Positions 42,545 to 51,584 of a DNA stretch of 55,865 nt are shown here, in pieces. The first letter of the stretch is position 1; every line of letters begins with the position of its first letter. Under the pieces are notes generated by a model. That model saw nothing but the letters and a program-made list of their open reading frames with translations. It was not told where the DNA came from and made no database searches. Origin of the DNA: Anaerolineaceae bacterium (GTDB lineage: Bacteria; Chloroflexota; Anaerolineae; Anaerolineales; Anaerolineaceae); assembly GCA_017417055.1 (NCBI GenBank), contig JAFPZX010000029.1, positions 1 to 55,865 of the forward strand, written 5' to 3'. The position numbers were made by a program, and so were the translations under genes.

Positions 42545-44972
42545 AAAGCCAATCATATATTTTTGTATTCCGGTAAATATTGCGAACGTAATTCTTTGTT
42601 TCCTGGAAACGTATGATTTCGTACAGCAAATCGGGATCATTTGCTGCATGGTTCAGCCATTGCTGTGTATTTCCTGATCCGCCGTTATATGCCGCAAGCA
42701 TGGCGGCGTTATTCCTGTCGAAATATGTGTTTACTCTGCGCAGATATGAAGCTCCGAAATTGACAGAAACCGGAACGCGGTTCAGATCGGAAGAGGTATA
42801 ATTTGGCGGCCAGTGAAGTGTTTTGGCTATTTCCGCACCGGTTTCAGGCATGATTTGCATCAATCCGCGTGCTCCTGCGGAAGAAGTTACCCACGGGTTG
42901 AACATGCTTTCCTGTTTCATGACAGAATAAAGGATGAACGGGGAAATATCATAGGTACTGCAGGATTCCAGAACATAATCCGTAAACCAGGCGCCGAAGC
43001 GGATATGGTTGAAATAATTCGGCACGTCCATTGTTCGGTCGTCTTCATACAAACCCGCGGCGGTGAGGATCTGGCGGGATAAATAGGCTGCAGCATTATA
43101 GATTTTTTTCTCGACCATTTCTTTCAGAAACACATAGGACGGAGCGGGCTGTTCCATGAGTTTTTCCTGAAGACGCTCAAAATGGACCGAAGCCTGATAG
43201 TATTCTCCCAGTATATAATATTCCCGACCGGTCAGATATTCGTAATCATCGCGATATGCGGAATCATCGGTCAGCGCTGACGGTTCCAGCCCAAAAGTGA
43301 GCAGCATCCACTGATCAGCGATCTGCTGCTCTGCCTTCAGGTCAATGTTTAAGTTGTATTCGACAGATGTGCTGAGGTATGCTTTCCGCTGAGAGAGTTC
43401 TGATGCTCGCAGCGAGTAGTAACCGGTTTTTGACTGTTCCGCAGCTTTTTCGAGATGACGGTTCATGTTTAATGTATCGCCCCGCTTTTGATAAATCTTC
43501 GCGATCCAGAAATTTGCCTGTGCCTGATCTTCCGGAATACCGGAGACAAGGAGAAGCCTGTTCAGATAAGCAAGAGAAGTTTCATAATCCGCGATCCGAT
43601 AGGAACAAATAGCGGATTGGAACAAGGCTGTCTTACTGTTTTCATACAGCGGATATTCATCAATCAAACGAGCCCAGGTTTTAGCCGCATCCCGCAGGTA
43701 ATTGCCTCTTTCCAGAATTCTTCCTGCTTCAAACAAAAATGAGGCTGATTCTATTTGATCCGGGTGTTTGCTTACGTAATTTGTAAGTGTCTGAGCAGCG
43801 GGTTTGTACCGCTCGAGATAAACCCATTGGACATATGCCAGTTCATCCCAGGCTGATACGTAGAAACGGTTTTCCGGGTATTCTTCAATGATTTTGGTAA
43901 ACGAGCTTATCGCTCCTTCGTAATCCCCGAGGTTCATCTGACAGACTCCGATAAAGTACCAGGATGACCCGTCATTCCCCGGTTCGTTTTTTACATATCT
44001 GCGGAAAGCTTCATTTGCGAGCGCATATTGTCCGACATAGTAATTGATTTGTCCCCGTTGGTAGTCACTTACCGTCTGATTATGATCGATCAGCCATACC
44101 AGCATCAGGTAACTGTAATAACTTTTCGGAAAACTGTTTACACCGTCCTGATAGCGCAGAATCGTCTGGTCCTGTAAACCAAGTGTTTCATAGGCTGACC
44201 CAAGATAATAATCTGATGCTGCCTTGATGTCCTCGTCTGTGGATGAGGCATACAATTCCGATAATTGTTTGATTGCCTCTTCCTGGTCTCCGCTTAAAGA
44301 GAAGGAAGCAGCATAATCGAGCTTAATATAATCATTAAGCGGCTCACCCTTTTTATTTTCTGCTCGATCGATATATTTACGGAACATTTCGTAATTCTCA
44401 ATGTTCCGATAAGCGTAAGCGATTTGCTGATAAACGTCAGGAAGCAAGGGGGAATTAGGCCGATATGCAATATATTTATCCAGACTTTCAATAACAACAC
44501 TGTTTTCTCCAGCATGATCCGCACACTGGGCATGGATGTAATTTGCCTTTGCTAAAACCTCTGACGGTCTTTCCTGTGTCGTTTCGAGCGTTTCCTGTAT
44601 ATCATCCATTAGCTTCATACAGGTGTTGTAGTCTTCTTTCAGATAGGAAAGCTCGATCATGTCAGTCTGAGCTTTCAGTTTATCCACAGGGTTTTTTGTG
44701 TCGTTTACCCGTTTTGTGATGTTGTGATTGGCAAGGTCATAGTCTCCTACGATCAGCAGGTCCATGTTTTCCGCGGCAATGTAGGGTGTGGGACTTAATG
44801 TCGGAGTCAGTGTGGGAGCAATTGTCGGAGTCAATGTGGGCGGAATCGGCGTTTCTGTCATTGTCGGTGAAACCAGTATGTTGGCAATAATCTGGTTACG
44901 CCTTGAGTCGCACGCACTAAGGATGACGATAGGTATAAAGATAAGAAATAAAAAAGCTAATTTTTTGTTCAT
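42534..44972 (-). CDS. lipoprotein lytic transglycosylase with TPR repeats
   Basis: An 812-residue Slt70-like enzyme cutting glycan strands of peptidoglycan. Lipoprotein signal with lipobox LSAC at residues 18-21, a Thr/Pro linker (TPTLSPTP), about twelve TPR-like helical repeats, then the SLT domain: YSVMKQESMFNPWVTSSAG (catalytic Glu), GLMQIMPETG and MLAAYNGGSGNTQQWL. The helical part should form the doughnut seen in Slt70. It is translationally coupled to the NBR1-Ig lipoprotein. A Thr/Pro-rich linker after the lipobox is typical of Chloroflexota lipoproteins. Confidence 0.9.
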   Translation of the reverse strand: MNKKLAFLFLIFIPIVILSACDSRRNQIIANILVSPTMTETPIPPTLTPTIAPTLTPTLSPTPYIAAENMDLLIVGDYDLANHNITKRVNDTKNPVDKLKAQTDMIELSYLKEDYNTCMKLMDDIQETLETTQERPSEVLAKANYIHAQCADHAGENSVVIESLDKYIAYRPNSPLLPDVYQQIAYAYRNIENYEMFRKYIDRAENKKGEPLNDYIKLDYAASFSLSGDQEEAIKQLSELYASSTDEDIKAASDYYLGSAYETLGLQDQTILRYQDGVNSFPKSYYSYLMLVWLIDHNQTVSDYQRGQINYYVGQYALANEAFRRYVKNEPGNDGSSWYFIGVCQMNLGDYEGAISSFTKIIEEYPENRFYVSAWDELAYVQWVYLERYKPAAQTLTNYVSKHPDQIESASFLFEAGRILERGNYLRDAAKTWARLIDEYPLYENSKTALFQSAICSYRIADYETSLAYLNRLLLVSGIPEDQAQANFWIAKIYQKRGDTLNMNRHLEKAAEQSKTGYYSLRASELSQRKAYLSTSVEYNLNIDLKAEQQIADQWMLLTFGLEPSALTDDSAYRDDYEYLTGREYYILGEYYQASVHFERLQEKLMEQPAPSYVFLKEMVEKKIYNAAAYLSRQILTAAGLYEDDRTMDVPNYFNHIRFGAWFTDYVLESCSTYDISPFILYSVMKQESMFNPWVTSSAGARGLMQIMPETGAEIAKTLHWPPNYTSSDLNRVPVSVNFGASYLRRVNTYFDRNNAAMLAAYNGGSGNTQQWLNHAANDPDLLYEIIRFQETKNYVRNIYRNTKIYDWLYAK

Positions 44973-45124
44973 AAATTTATATGCGAAAGTAAAACTTTTT
45001 TATAAGAAACAAAAAAAGTGTATTTTTGCCTTATCTGCAAAGATATAAATGCTGTTTCTTATCCATTATATTCGATATTTAAAAATTGTGTTTTTGTTAC
45101 CGGAATTTAAAAACCCGGTGACTG

Positions 45125-45883
45125 TTATGATAAGAATTGTGCAAAATTTATGAAACGCAAATGCAGAAATCCGAACAAAGTTATGTGCAGTAACGCTGCG
45201 GAAATTCCCTTTTCCGCAATTGAGTAAATTGAAATATTCTGATTCTGCAAGGTTTTTATACCGTAAATCAGGATCCCATATAAACATGAAAGAAAAGCGG
45301 CTGCGCCTGTGCTAAGCATAATTCTGCTGCATATTGACAGAAACAAATTTTGCGTAAAAATGAAAAAATATGATATAAGCCCACCGGTGATGAATACGAG
45401 AAATGCGGCTAAAGGATGCAGGCCTTTTTTTGACCTGTGGATCAAATTCAAATAATCCAGAATATGAAAAACTGTCCCGGACAGCGTGAAGCCAAGCGGG
45501 AAAGAAGAAATCATCCGGCCTATAACGGATTCTTTATAAAAATAAATATCAGGTATTTTGGATGAATTCAAAATATCAGCAAAAAACAAAATCAGCGATA
45601 AAAACAACAAAAGAATTTCGATTTTTGACAAAAATTGTTTGTTTTTTTGACTGAATACGCCTGCAATGGATCCAAAGAAAATGCCAAAAAACAATCCGCT
45701 GCAGCGGTAGCAGAAAGGAAAATCATAAGCCGGTGAGCGTGAGGGTATCTGGTGACAAAACGCTGCACCAATTAATTTTGACGGGCTGACATGTAAAACA
45801 AGACATACTAAAAAGAAAATTGCCGAAAACAACAAGGGTAGGAAAATCAACGAAAAATCCCCTTTTTTATATGGGCGCTTCAT
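45125..45883 (-). CDS. DUF2085 membrane protein
   Basis: A 252-residue polytopic protein with about six helices. The N-terminal part carries AAFCHQIPSRSPAYDFPFCY followed by RCSGLFFGIFFG, matching the CHQ...CxRCxG signature of DUF2085, whose Cys/His set may bind metal or a redox centre. The family's function is unknown. It follows the PHP-like gene by three bases, so the two are co-transcribed. Confidence 0.8.
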   Translation of the reverse strand: MKRPYKKGDFSLIFLPLLFSAIFFLVCLVLHVSPSKLIGAAFCHQIPSRSPAYDFPFCYRCSGLFFGIFFGSIAGVFSQKNKQFLSKIEILLLFLSLILFFADILNSSKIPDIYFYKESVIGRMISSFPLGFTLSGTVFHILDYLNLIHRSKKGLHPLAAFLVFITGGLISYFFIFTQNLFLSICSRIMLSTGAAAFLSCLYGILIYGIKTLQNQNISIYSIAEKGISAALLHITLFGFLHLRFINFAQFLS

Positions 45884-45886
45884 GAT

Positions 45887-46819
45887 TTACCCCTTTCGTA
45901 CATAGATCGGATTTGTAAAAATCCAATCATAAATATTGCGCCGGATGGTAAGTGCACATTCAATTCGGTAATATCCGGGCTCATAGATAACGTAAGGAAT
46001 TTGTCTGCATTCCCGCCATTCTTTTATGGTTTTTCCGTTGTGGATCAGTCTGCATGTACAGGATTCAGGCGTTCGAATTTTCAGCGTTATACTGTTTTGA
46101 AGGTAGATCATATCTCCCGGAAGGGCAATTGAATCCCGGTTATTTCCCTCGGCGCTGAAGCGAAATCCTTTTGCATCTGCTAAACCATCCAGAGCGAGAA
46201 ACAGTCTGCCGTTTTTTATTGATTTCAGCAGCAATAATTTGTCATGAATCAAATCACCGGTGAATCCTTCTTCCGTCAGAATATGATTAAAAGCGGTTGA
46301 GAAAAGTTCTGCACAGGTGTGTTTTGATGTAAGGGAAGAGGAGCGGGTCCCTGCCAGGCATGTGCAGCGTTGTGAAGAAAGCAGCAAATTGTCAAATTCG
46401 ATAAAACTTTTACGAATATTTTGCAGACCTTGATTCAGACCTTGAATGAGCAGTTCTTCCGCGTTTATTATTTCAAAATAGCGGGAATTGTTATTTTCGG
46501 CGTTTATATTCTGGAAAATCCGGATTTCTTCTCTGGAATTCCCGATTTCTTTGTTAAATTGTTCCCTGTCTGCTCCTATTGAGATATACCGGGGAGAATC
46601 TTCTGAAAGAGGGTCAAACAGTTCCTCTCCGCAAATAACCAAAAGTTTTTTCCCGGAACGATAATAATACTGATCATGTCCTGCCGGGTAAATGTTTTTG
46701 TCTGTCGTTATCACTGCATCCAATCCGCAATCCAAAGCTTGCTGAGACATATCATAAAACGAATATGGATAGCCGGAGAATTTTGTATAGTTATGGAAAC
46801 TGCAGAGAATTTCTTCCAT
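45887..46819 (-). CDS. PHP-like protein with degenerate metal site
   Basis: A 310-residue protein resembling PHP-domain phosphoesterases. The first motif is CSFHNYTKFSGYPYSFYDM (canonical LHxHTxxSDG), followed by ALDCGLDAVITTDKN (canonical DhlaiTDH) and LLVICGEELFDPLSEDSPRY (GxE motif). In motif 1 Asn stands where the second His is expected, and in motif 2 Lys replaces His, so metal binding is likely reduced or altered. The C-terminal 100 residues (SITLKIRTPESCTCRLIHNG) look like a beta-sandwich, as in CehA-type PHP proteins. The role is unknown. Confidence 0.65.
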   Translation of the reverse strand: MEEILCSFHNYTKFSGYPYSFYDMSQQALDCGLDAVITTDKNIYPAGHDQYYYRSGKKLLVICGEELFDPLSEDSPRYISIGADREQFNKEIGNSREEIRIFQNINAENNNSRYFEIINAEELLIQGLNQGLQNIRKSFIEFDNLLLSSQRCTCLAGTRSSSLTSKHTCAELFSTAFNHILTEEGFTGDLIHDKLLLLKSIKNGRLFLALDGLADAKGFRFSAEGNNRDSIALPGDMIYLQNSITLKIRTPESCTCRLIHNGKTIKEWRECRQIPYVIYEPGYYRIECALTIRRNIYDWIFTNPIYVRKG

Positions 46820-46846
46820 GGATTATCACAATCTTAAAAGATTTTG

Positions 46847-46875
46847 TTGACGAATTCAGTTGACAATATTATAAT
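46847..46875 (+). promoter_or_regulatory. promoter of secG
   Basis: TTGACG (46847-46852), exactly 17 bases, TATAAT (46870-46875). Close to the sigma-70 consensus and 32 bases before the start codon. Confidence 0.82.
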
Positions 46876-46907
46876 CATGAAGTTGAATATGGTTAAGGAG
46901 AAACAAA

Positions 46908-47135
46908 ATGAATACATTTTTTAACATTGCTCTTATTATAACTTCGATCGCTGTTGTCGTATTGGTTGTGTTACAAAACCGTGGTGTAGGTATGGGCAGC
47001 ATTGCCGGTGACAGTGACCCCAGCACGATTTTTACCCAGCGCCGCGGCGTTGAAAAGGTGATTTTCAACCTGACAATGGTTTTCAGCATTTTGCTTGTGA
47101 TCCTGGTTGTCCTGAGCATCCTTCTTTTCAAATAA
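46908..47135 (+). CDS. secG: preprotein translocase subunit SecG
   Basis: A 75-residue protein with two membrane helices (about residues 3-22 and 51-72) and a cytoplasmic loop NRGVGMGSIAGDSDPSTIF. This is the SecG fold that assists SecA cycling in the SecYEG channel. The GSIAG loop sequence and a following TQRRGVEK positive patch are typical of Chloroflexota SecG. AAGGAG precedes the ATG by seven bases. It forms a one-gene unit with its own promoter and terminator. Confidence 0.9.
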   Translation: MNTFFNIALIITSIAVVVLVVLQNRGVGMGSIAGDSDPSTIFTQRRGVEKVIFNLTMVFSILLVILVVLSILLFK

Positions 47136-47148
47136 TTCAAATCAACGC

Positions 47149-47178
47149 AAAAAGAGCGGCAAACTACTGCTCTTTTTT
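47149..47178 (+). terminator. terminator of secG
   Basis: AAAAAGAGC (47149-47157) and GCTCTTTTTT (47169-47178) arms with an 11-base loop. The U-tract is part of the right arm. Confidence 0.8.
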
Positions 47179-47202
47179 GTTTTAATATGGTAATTATCCA
47201 GA

Positions 47203-47275
47203 ATGAGTCAAAACAACCTGTTCTGTATTACTCAATTCTGAGTCAACGAAAACAGGTCACTTTGACTCGGTACTG
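47203..47275. repeat. repeat family 2, longest copy
   Basis: GAATGAGTCAAAACAACCTG at the left and AACAGGTCACTTTGACTC at the right form outer inverted arms (GAGTCAAA/TTTGACTC), with CAATTCTGAGTCAACG in the middle. The right two-thirds match the copy at 53597 over about 45 bases with few differences. Confidence 0.7.
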
Positions 47276-47331
47276 AACAATTACTTTAATTGAAAATATC
47301 CTTTATAATAGACAAATGAGTCTAAGATAAA

Positions 47332-49029
47332 ATGAAAAAAATACGTTGGCAGCTTATTACAATATTTCTTACAGGATTAGTCGTCGGTATTTTATTGCTG
47401 ACTGATTCAAGTACAGGACCGATTCAGGTGTTTGAGTCTCATCCGACTTCCGGCGGTATTTATCGGGAAGGTTTGGTTGGACAGATTCAGCGGCTGAATC
47501 CGCTTCTTTCCTGGTATAACGATGTTGATGACGATGTTTGCCGTCTGATTTTCAGCAGCCTTGTGAAAAGTGATACACGTGGGAATCCACAGGGTGATCT
47601 CGCAATTGACTGGGGCATTTCCGTGGATGGAATGACCTATAACTTCGCTATCAATCCGGACGCAAAATGGCATGATGGTCAGCCGGTTACTGCGGATGAT
47701 GTTATCTTTACCTATGAACTGCTCCGTACCGGTTCAGGATATGTTCCTGAAGATGTTATCAATTTCTGGAACTCTGTGAAAATCAATCCCGTCGATTCAA
47801 AGACAATACAATTCGTATTAGATGAAGCGTTCGCACCCTTCCTGGATTATTTGAATGTTGGGATTCTTCCGCGGCATATCTATGGAGGAATGTCATTTTC
47901 GGAAATGGTTGAATCGAAGATCAATATTCAGCCAATTGGTTCAGGACCATTCCGTTTGAAGGAATTAGTACAGGACAATGGTGTCATACTTGGCGTGACA
48001 ATTGAAAATAATACGGCTTATTATGGCAGGAAAGCTTATCTCGACGAAATTCAGTTTACTTATTATTCAGACAGCGGTTTGGCCTATCAGGCGTATCAGC
48101 AGGGTTTGATCGACGGGATAAGTTATGTGTCTGACGACATTCTTTCCAATGTTCTGAAGGATGAGGAAATGAATCTTTACACCGCAAGACGCCCGATTCT
48201 CAGTATGGTGTTTTTTAATCTGGACAATCGGAATGTGGAATTTCTGCAGTCGACCGGCGTACGGCAGGCTTTGATGACAGGTTTGAATCGGGAGCGGATC
48301 GTCAGCAGGATCCTCGGCGGTCAGGGAATTATTGCCAACAGCCCGATCCTTTATGGAAACTGGGCTTATACATCTGAGGTCGCGGTTCCGGAATTCAATC
48401 AGGAAAAAGCAATTGAACTCCTGGTGAAAGAGGGATATGTTCTTGCCAGTGAGCAGGAGCGCGTACGAACTAAAGAAATTACATCCGTAGATGGAAATTC
48501 AGAACGGAAAGCTTTGTCCTTTACCCTGGTTTATCCGGATGATGACCTGCATCGCCGGGTAGCTGAACAAATCCAGCAGGATTGGGGACGCATCAATGTG
48601 CTGCTGAATCTTGAAGCGATAAGCTATGATGATCTTATAAACCATGTGCTGCCGGACAGAGAGTATGAAGCGGCGCTTGTTGACCTCAATCTGTCTAAAT
48701 ATCCTGATCCGGACCCCTATCCATTCTGGGATCAAACACAAATTTCTTCGGGCCAGAATTATACGCAGTGGAATAACAAAACGGTCAGCCAATACCTGGA
48801 AACCGCGCGTGTTGAAACCGACCGGGCGGAGAGAGCAAGGCTTTATAAAAACTTCCAGATCCTTTTCATGGAACAGCTGCCGGCATTGCCTTTGTATAAT
48901 TCAGTTTATAATTATCCTGTTTCACAAAAGGTTTCCGGTGTAAGTATTGGACCGATATATCGTCCCAGCGACAGATTCCTGAATATTACGGATTGGTTTA
49001 TGGTATCACGGTCATCTGTGAGAGAGTAA
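47332..49029 (+). CDS. peptide/oligopeptide ABC transporter substrate-binding protein
   Basis: A 565-residue family 5 (DppA/OppA-like) binding protein, anchored by an N-terminal helix (about residues 9-25), with no lipobox Cys. Typical features: REGLVGQIQRLNPLLSWYND, WHDGQPVTADDVIFTYELL (the family signature), IGSGPFRLKEL, VRQALMTGLNRERIV and the late LPLYNSVYNYPVSQKVSGV. It should capture peptides or other solutes outside the membrane for an ABC importer; no permease or ATPase genes are adjacent, so it is an orphan here. Confidence 0.9.
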   Translation: MKKIRWQLITIFLTGLVVGILLLTDSSTGPIQVFESHPTSGGIYREGLVGQIQRLNPLLSWYNDVDDDVCRLIFSSLVKSDTRGNPQGDLAIDWGISVDGMTYNFAINPDAKWHDGQPVTADDVIFTYELLRTGSGYVPEDVINFWNSVKINPVDSKTIQFVLDEAFAPFLDYLNVGILPRHIYGGMSFSEMVESKINIQPIGSGPFRLKELVQDNGVILGVTIENNTAYYGRKAYLDEIQFTYYSDSGLAYQAYQQGLIDGISYVSDDILSNVLKDEEMNLYTARRPILSMVFFNLDNRNVEFLQSTGVRQALMTGLNRERIVSRILGGQGIIANSPILYGNWAYTSEVAVPEFNQEKAIELLVKEGYVLASEQERVRTKEITSVDGNSERKALSFTLVYPDDDLHRRVAEQIQQDWGRINVLLNLEAISYDDLINHVLPDREYEAALVDLNLSKYPDPDPYPFWDQTQISSGQNYTQWNNKTVSQYLETARVETDRAERARLYKNFQILFMEQLPALPLYNSVYNYPVSQKVSGVSIGPIYRPSDRFLNITDWFMVSRSSVRE

Positions 49030-49056
49030 CCTGCTTTATACTCTATATTATTACAA

Positions 49057-49090
49057 AAAGGCTCTGAAATCCGCGAATTTCAGAGCCTTT
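49057..49090. terminator. bidirectional terminator between the binding-protein and GNAT genes
   Basis: AAAGGCTCTGAAAT (49057-49070) pairs perfectly with ATTTCAGAGCCTTT (49077-49090). A-rich and T-rich flanks suit both directions. The last codons of the minus-strand GNAT gene lie within the right arm. Confidence 0.88.
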
Positions 49091-49928
49091 CTTTACCGCT
49101 CAGAGTTTGACCTGATACGTATAAAAAACGATGATAAACGGGAATCGTATCGTCTGTTATTTTAAAATTCAGCCTTTTGTAAAAACGGACTGCAGCTTCA
49201 TTTTTATGATTTGTATTTACACTGAATTTATAAATTCCTTTATCTTCCATATCCAAAACCAGTTGTTTGATTAGCGCAGTCGCCAGTCCTCTGTTTTGGT
49301 AATCCTGTGAAACCGCTATCCTGTCGATGTGACAATCTTCCGGTTCATGGTCCGCTAATAAAAATGCCAGAACAGAGTCTCCTTTTTTGATCATCCGTGT
49401 ATAATTTGAAGCTTTTATAGCTAATGACAATTCTGCAGAGGACAAACGCCATAAGGCAGGAAAAGACGTTTCACAATTGACCAGAATAGTTTCCGCATCA
49501 TTTTCCGTCAGTTCGGATACGTAATAATCTGAATCCGAATCCGATATTTTTAATGCTTCAGTTTCCATTTGAATGATTTCATCGCATTTCCTGAATCCAT
49601 TCTCTTCCAGTAAAGCGTTGAACCAGGCATGTGTGGAAAAGGAATATATCGATTTTGTTCCTGAAGTAAAACAGCTCTTCAGTTTACCTGTCAGCGGATA
49701 TTGTTTGGGATGGCTTGAAGCGTAAAAGGAATGAAGCCAAAGAAGATTGGAATCGTTCGGTAAAATTCCAATCAGATAGTTTTCCCCGTGAACTTCATCA
49801 TACCAGAAAGAGCCGTTGTTTTCGCAAAGCTTTTCCGGTTCGATCCACCCCAAATGGACGTTTGAATAGATGGAATCATGAAATGATTCCAGTTTTTGTC
49901 CGATTTCGGAATTATCAAGAATTCTCAA
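49080..49928 (-). CDS. GNAT-family N-acetyltransferase
   Basis: A 282-residue protein with a divergent N-terminal half (residues 1-140) and a C-terminal GNAT domain. Acetyl-CoA-binding motif A is HIDRIAVSQDYQNRGLATAL (RNRGLA-type Q/RxxGxA), followed by FSVNTNHKNEAAVRFYKRLNF. The N-terminal half has weak resemblance to a degenerate GNAT fold, so it may be a tandem GNAT. Its start overlaps the end of parB by four bases, which couples it to the partition operon. The substrate is unknown. Confidence 0.82.
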   Translation of the reverse strand: MRILDNSEIGQKLESFHDSIYSNVHLGWIEPEKLCENNGSFWYDEVHGENYLIGILPNDSNLLWLHSFYASSHPKQYPLTGKLKSCFTSGTKSIYSFSTHAWFNALLEENGFRKCDEIIQMETEALKISDSDSDYYVSELTENDAETILVNCETSFPALWRLSSAELSLAIKASNYTRMIKKGDSVLAFLLADHEPEDCHIDRIAVSQDYQNRGLATALIKQLVLDMEDKGIYKFSVNTNHKNEAAVRFYKRLNFKITDDTIPVYHRFLYVSGQTLSGKERL

Positions 49929-50788
49929 TGGGTACTCAGCTTTTCAATAATTGATTCCAGTTCCTCAGCCGAATAGTAATGAATATTGATGGAACCGGCT
50001 CCATTTTTTGTAGGCCGCAGGGAGACTTTTGTCCCGATCAACTGACGAAGGCGTTCTTCCAATTCCTGCATTTCAGGTTCCAGTGCCTGTTTCGTGTTTT
50101 TCGGTGCAGCTTTTTTTTCACCCACAAGACTGCGTACATATTCCTCAGTCTGACGGACATTCAAATCATTATTGATGATGTGATTCATCGCATTGATCTG
50201 AGCTTGTGGAGTTGGCAGGCTCAGCAAAACTCTTGCGTGGCCTTCGGTTATCTTTTTTTCAAGAAGAGCTTTCTGTACATCACCCGGGAGCTTCAGCAGG
50301 CGCATCGTATTCGTAATTGAAGCCCGGTTTTTCCCCACCCGTTTAGAGATTTCCTCGTGCGTCAGGTTAAAGTTTTCTTCAAGGCTTTTATATGCCTCGG
50401 CAGCTTCTAATGGAGAGAGATCTTCCCGCTGAATATTTTCGATCAGCGCAAGTTCCAATAATTCTCTGTCGTCTGCCTGACGGGTAACGACCGGAACAGA
50501 GCTCAATCCGGCAAGCATCGACGCGCGCAGGCGTCTTTCACCGGCAATCAACACATACGTTCCATCCGACTGTTCACTGACGACCAAAGGCTGAATAACG
50601 CCATGTTCACGAATTGAATCAGCGAGCTCAGCCAGTTCCTCATCAGTGAAACGGGTTCTTGGCTGGCGCGGATTCGGAACGATTGATGTGAGCGGGACTG
50701 TTTTGACACTTGTATCATCATCCATCAGTGAGTTGGAAAATAAAGCATCTAAACCACGACCTAAACCTGATTTTTTTTGAGCTGCCAT
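49925..50788 (-). CDS. parB: chromosome partitioning protein ParB
   Basis: A 287-residue ParB/Spo0J CTPase that binds parS sites and helps segregate chromosome origins. N-terminal RGLDALFSNS, the CTP-binding domain with NPRQPRTRF, GVIQPLVVSEQ and VLIAGERRLRASMLAGL, NIQREDLSPLEAAEAYK, the HTH LTHEEISKRVGKNRASITNT, and a C-terminal dimer domain. It follows parA by 13 bases. The presence of parAB suggests proximity to the chromosome origin in many bacteria, though I saw no parS palindrome nearby. Confidence 0.94.
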   Translation of the reverse strand: MAAQKKSGLGRGLDALFSNSLMDDDTSVKTVPLTSIVPNPRQPRTRFTDEELAELADSIREHGVIQPLVVSEQSDGTYVLIAGERRLRASMLAGLSSVPVVTRQADDRELLELALIENIQREDLSPLEAAEAYKSLEENFNLTHEEISKRVGKNRASITNTMRLLKLPGDVQKALLEKKITEGHARVLLSLPTPQAQINAMNHIINNDLNVRQTEEYVRSLVGEKKAAPKNTKQALEPEMQELEERLRQLIGTKVSLRPTKNGAGSINIHYYSAEELESIIEKLSTH

Positions 50789-50801
50789 AAATCCGTTTTC
50801 C

Positions 50802-51563
50802 CTATTTGTCCTGTGTTAGTATTTCATTCGCCAGAGAATCGTAAGCCTTTGCGGCGTTGCTGTCTTTTGCGTAAAAATTGATTGGCTGCCCATAAGAAGG
50901 CGCCTCAGCCAGACGTACGCTTCGAGGGATAATGCTTTGGAAAACCTTATCCGGGAAATATCGTCTGACTTCCCGTACAACATCCATTGCCAGCCTGGTG
51001 CGGCCGTCAAACATCGTCAGAACAACGCCTCTTACATTCACCTGCGGATAAGAACGCTTGACTCGGTAAATGGTTTGGGTTAGCTGTCCAAGGCCTTCCA
51101 GCGCCAGATACTCGCATTGTACGGGGATGATTACCCCGTTTTTCGCCGCGATCAGAGCATTGATCGTCAGCTGGTTCAATGACGGAGGACAGTCAATCAT
51201 GACATAATCAAACAGGTCTTCAACTTCCGTAAGCGCATTGGAAAGGCGCTTTTCTCTGTCAGAAAAATCAATCAATTCAATCTCAGCTCCGGCCAGTGAT
51301 GGGGAAGACGGTAAAAGCGAAAGATTAAAAGTATCATTGCGGATAATTTCGCTGCGTATATCCGATGTTCCGATCAAAACGCCGTAGGTTCCTGCTTTGA
51401 TATCATTTTTGTCGTAACCAAGCGACGATGTCGCGTTTGCCTGCGGATCCATATCGACGATGAGAACGCGTTTCCCATTTTTCGCAATACAGGAGCCAAG
51501 GTTAATCGCTGTTGTGGTCTTTCCGACGCCGCCTTTTTGATTGATTAATGTATAAATTCTCAA
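50802..51563 (-). CDS. parA: chromosome partitioning ATPase ParA/Soj
   Basis: A 253-residue Walker-type ATPase of the Soj group that forms DNA-bound gradients with ParB. Deviant Walker A INQKGGVGKTTTAINLG (residues 7-23), VDMDPQANATSSLG (Walker A'), and YVMIDCPPSLNQLTINA (Walker B). The short length without an N-terminal HTH marks the chromosomal type. The preceding zinc-ribbon gene ends 21 bases upstream of its start. Confidence 0.95.
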   Translation of the reverse strand: MRIYTLINQKGGVGKTTTAINLGSCIAKNGKRVLIVDMDPQANATSSLGYDKNDIKAGTYGVLIGTSDIRSEIIRNDTFNLSLLPSSPSLAGAEIELIDFSDREKRLSNALTEVEDLFDYVMIDCPPSLNQLTINALIAAKNGVIIPVQCEYLALEGLGQLTQTIYRVKRSYPQVNVRGVVLTMFDGRTRLAMDVVREVRRYFPDKVFQSIIPRSVRLAEAPSYGQPINFYAKDSNAAKAYDSLANEILTQDK

Positions 51564-51584
51564 GATGATCGATTTCCTTTCACC

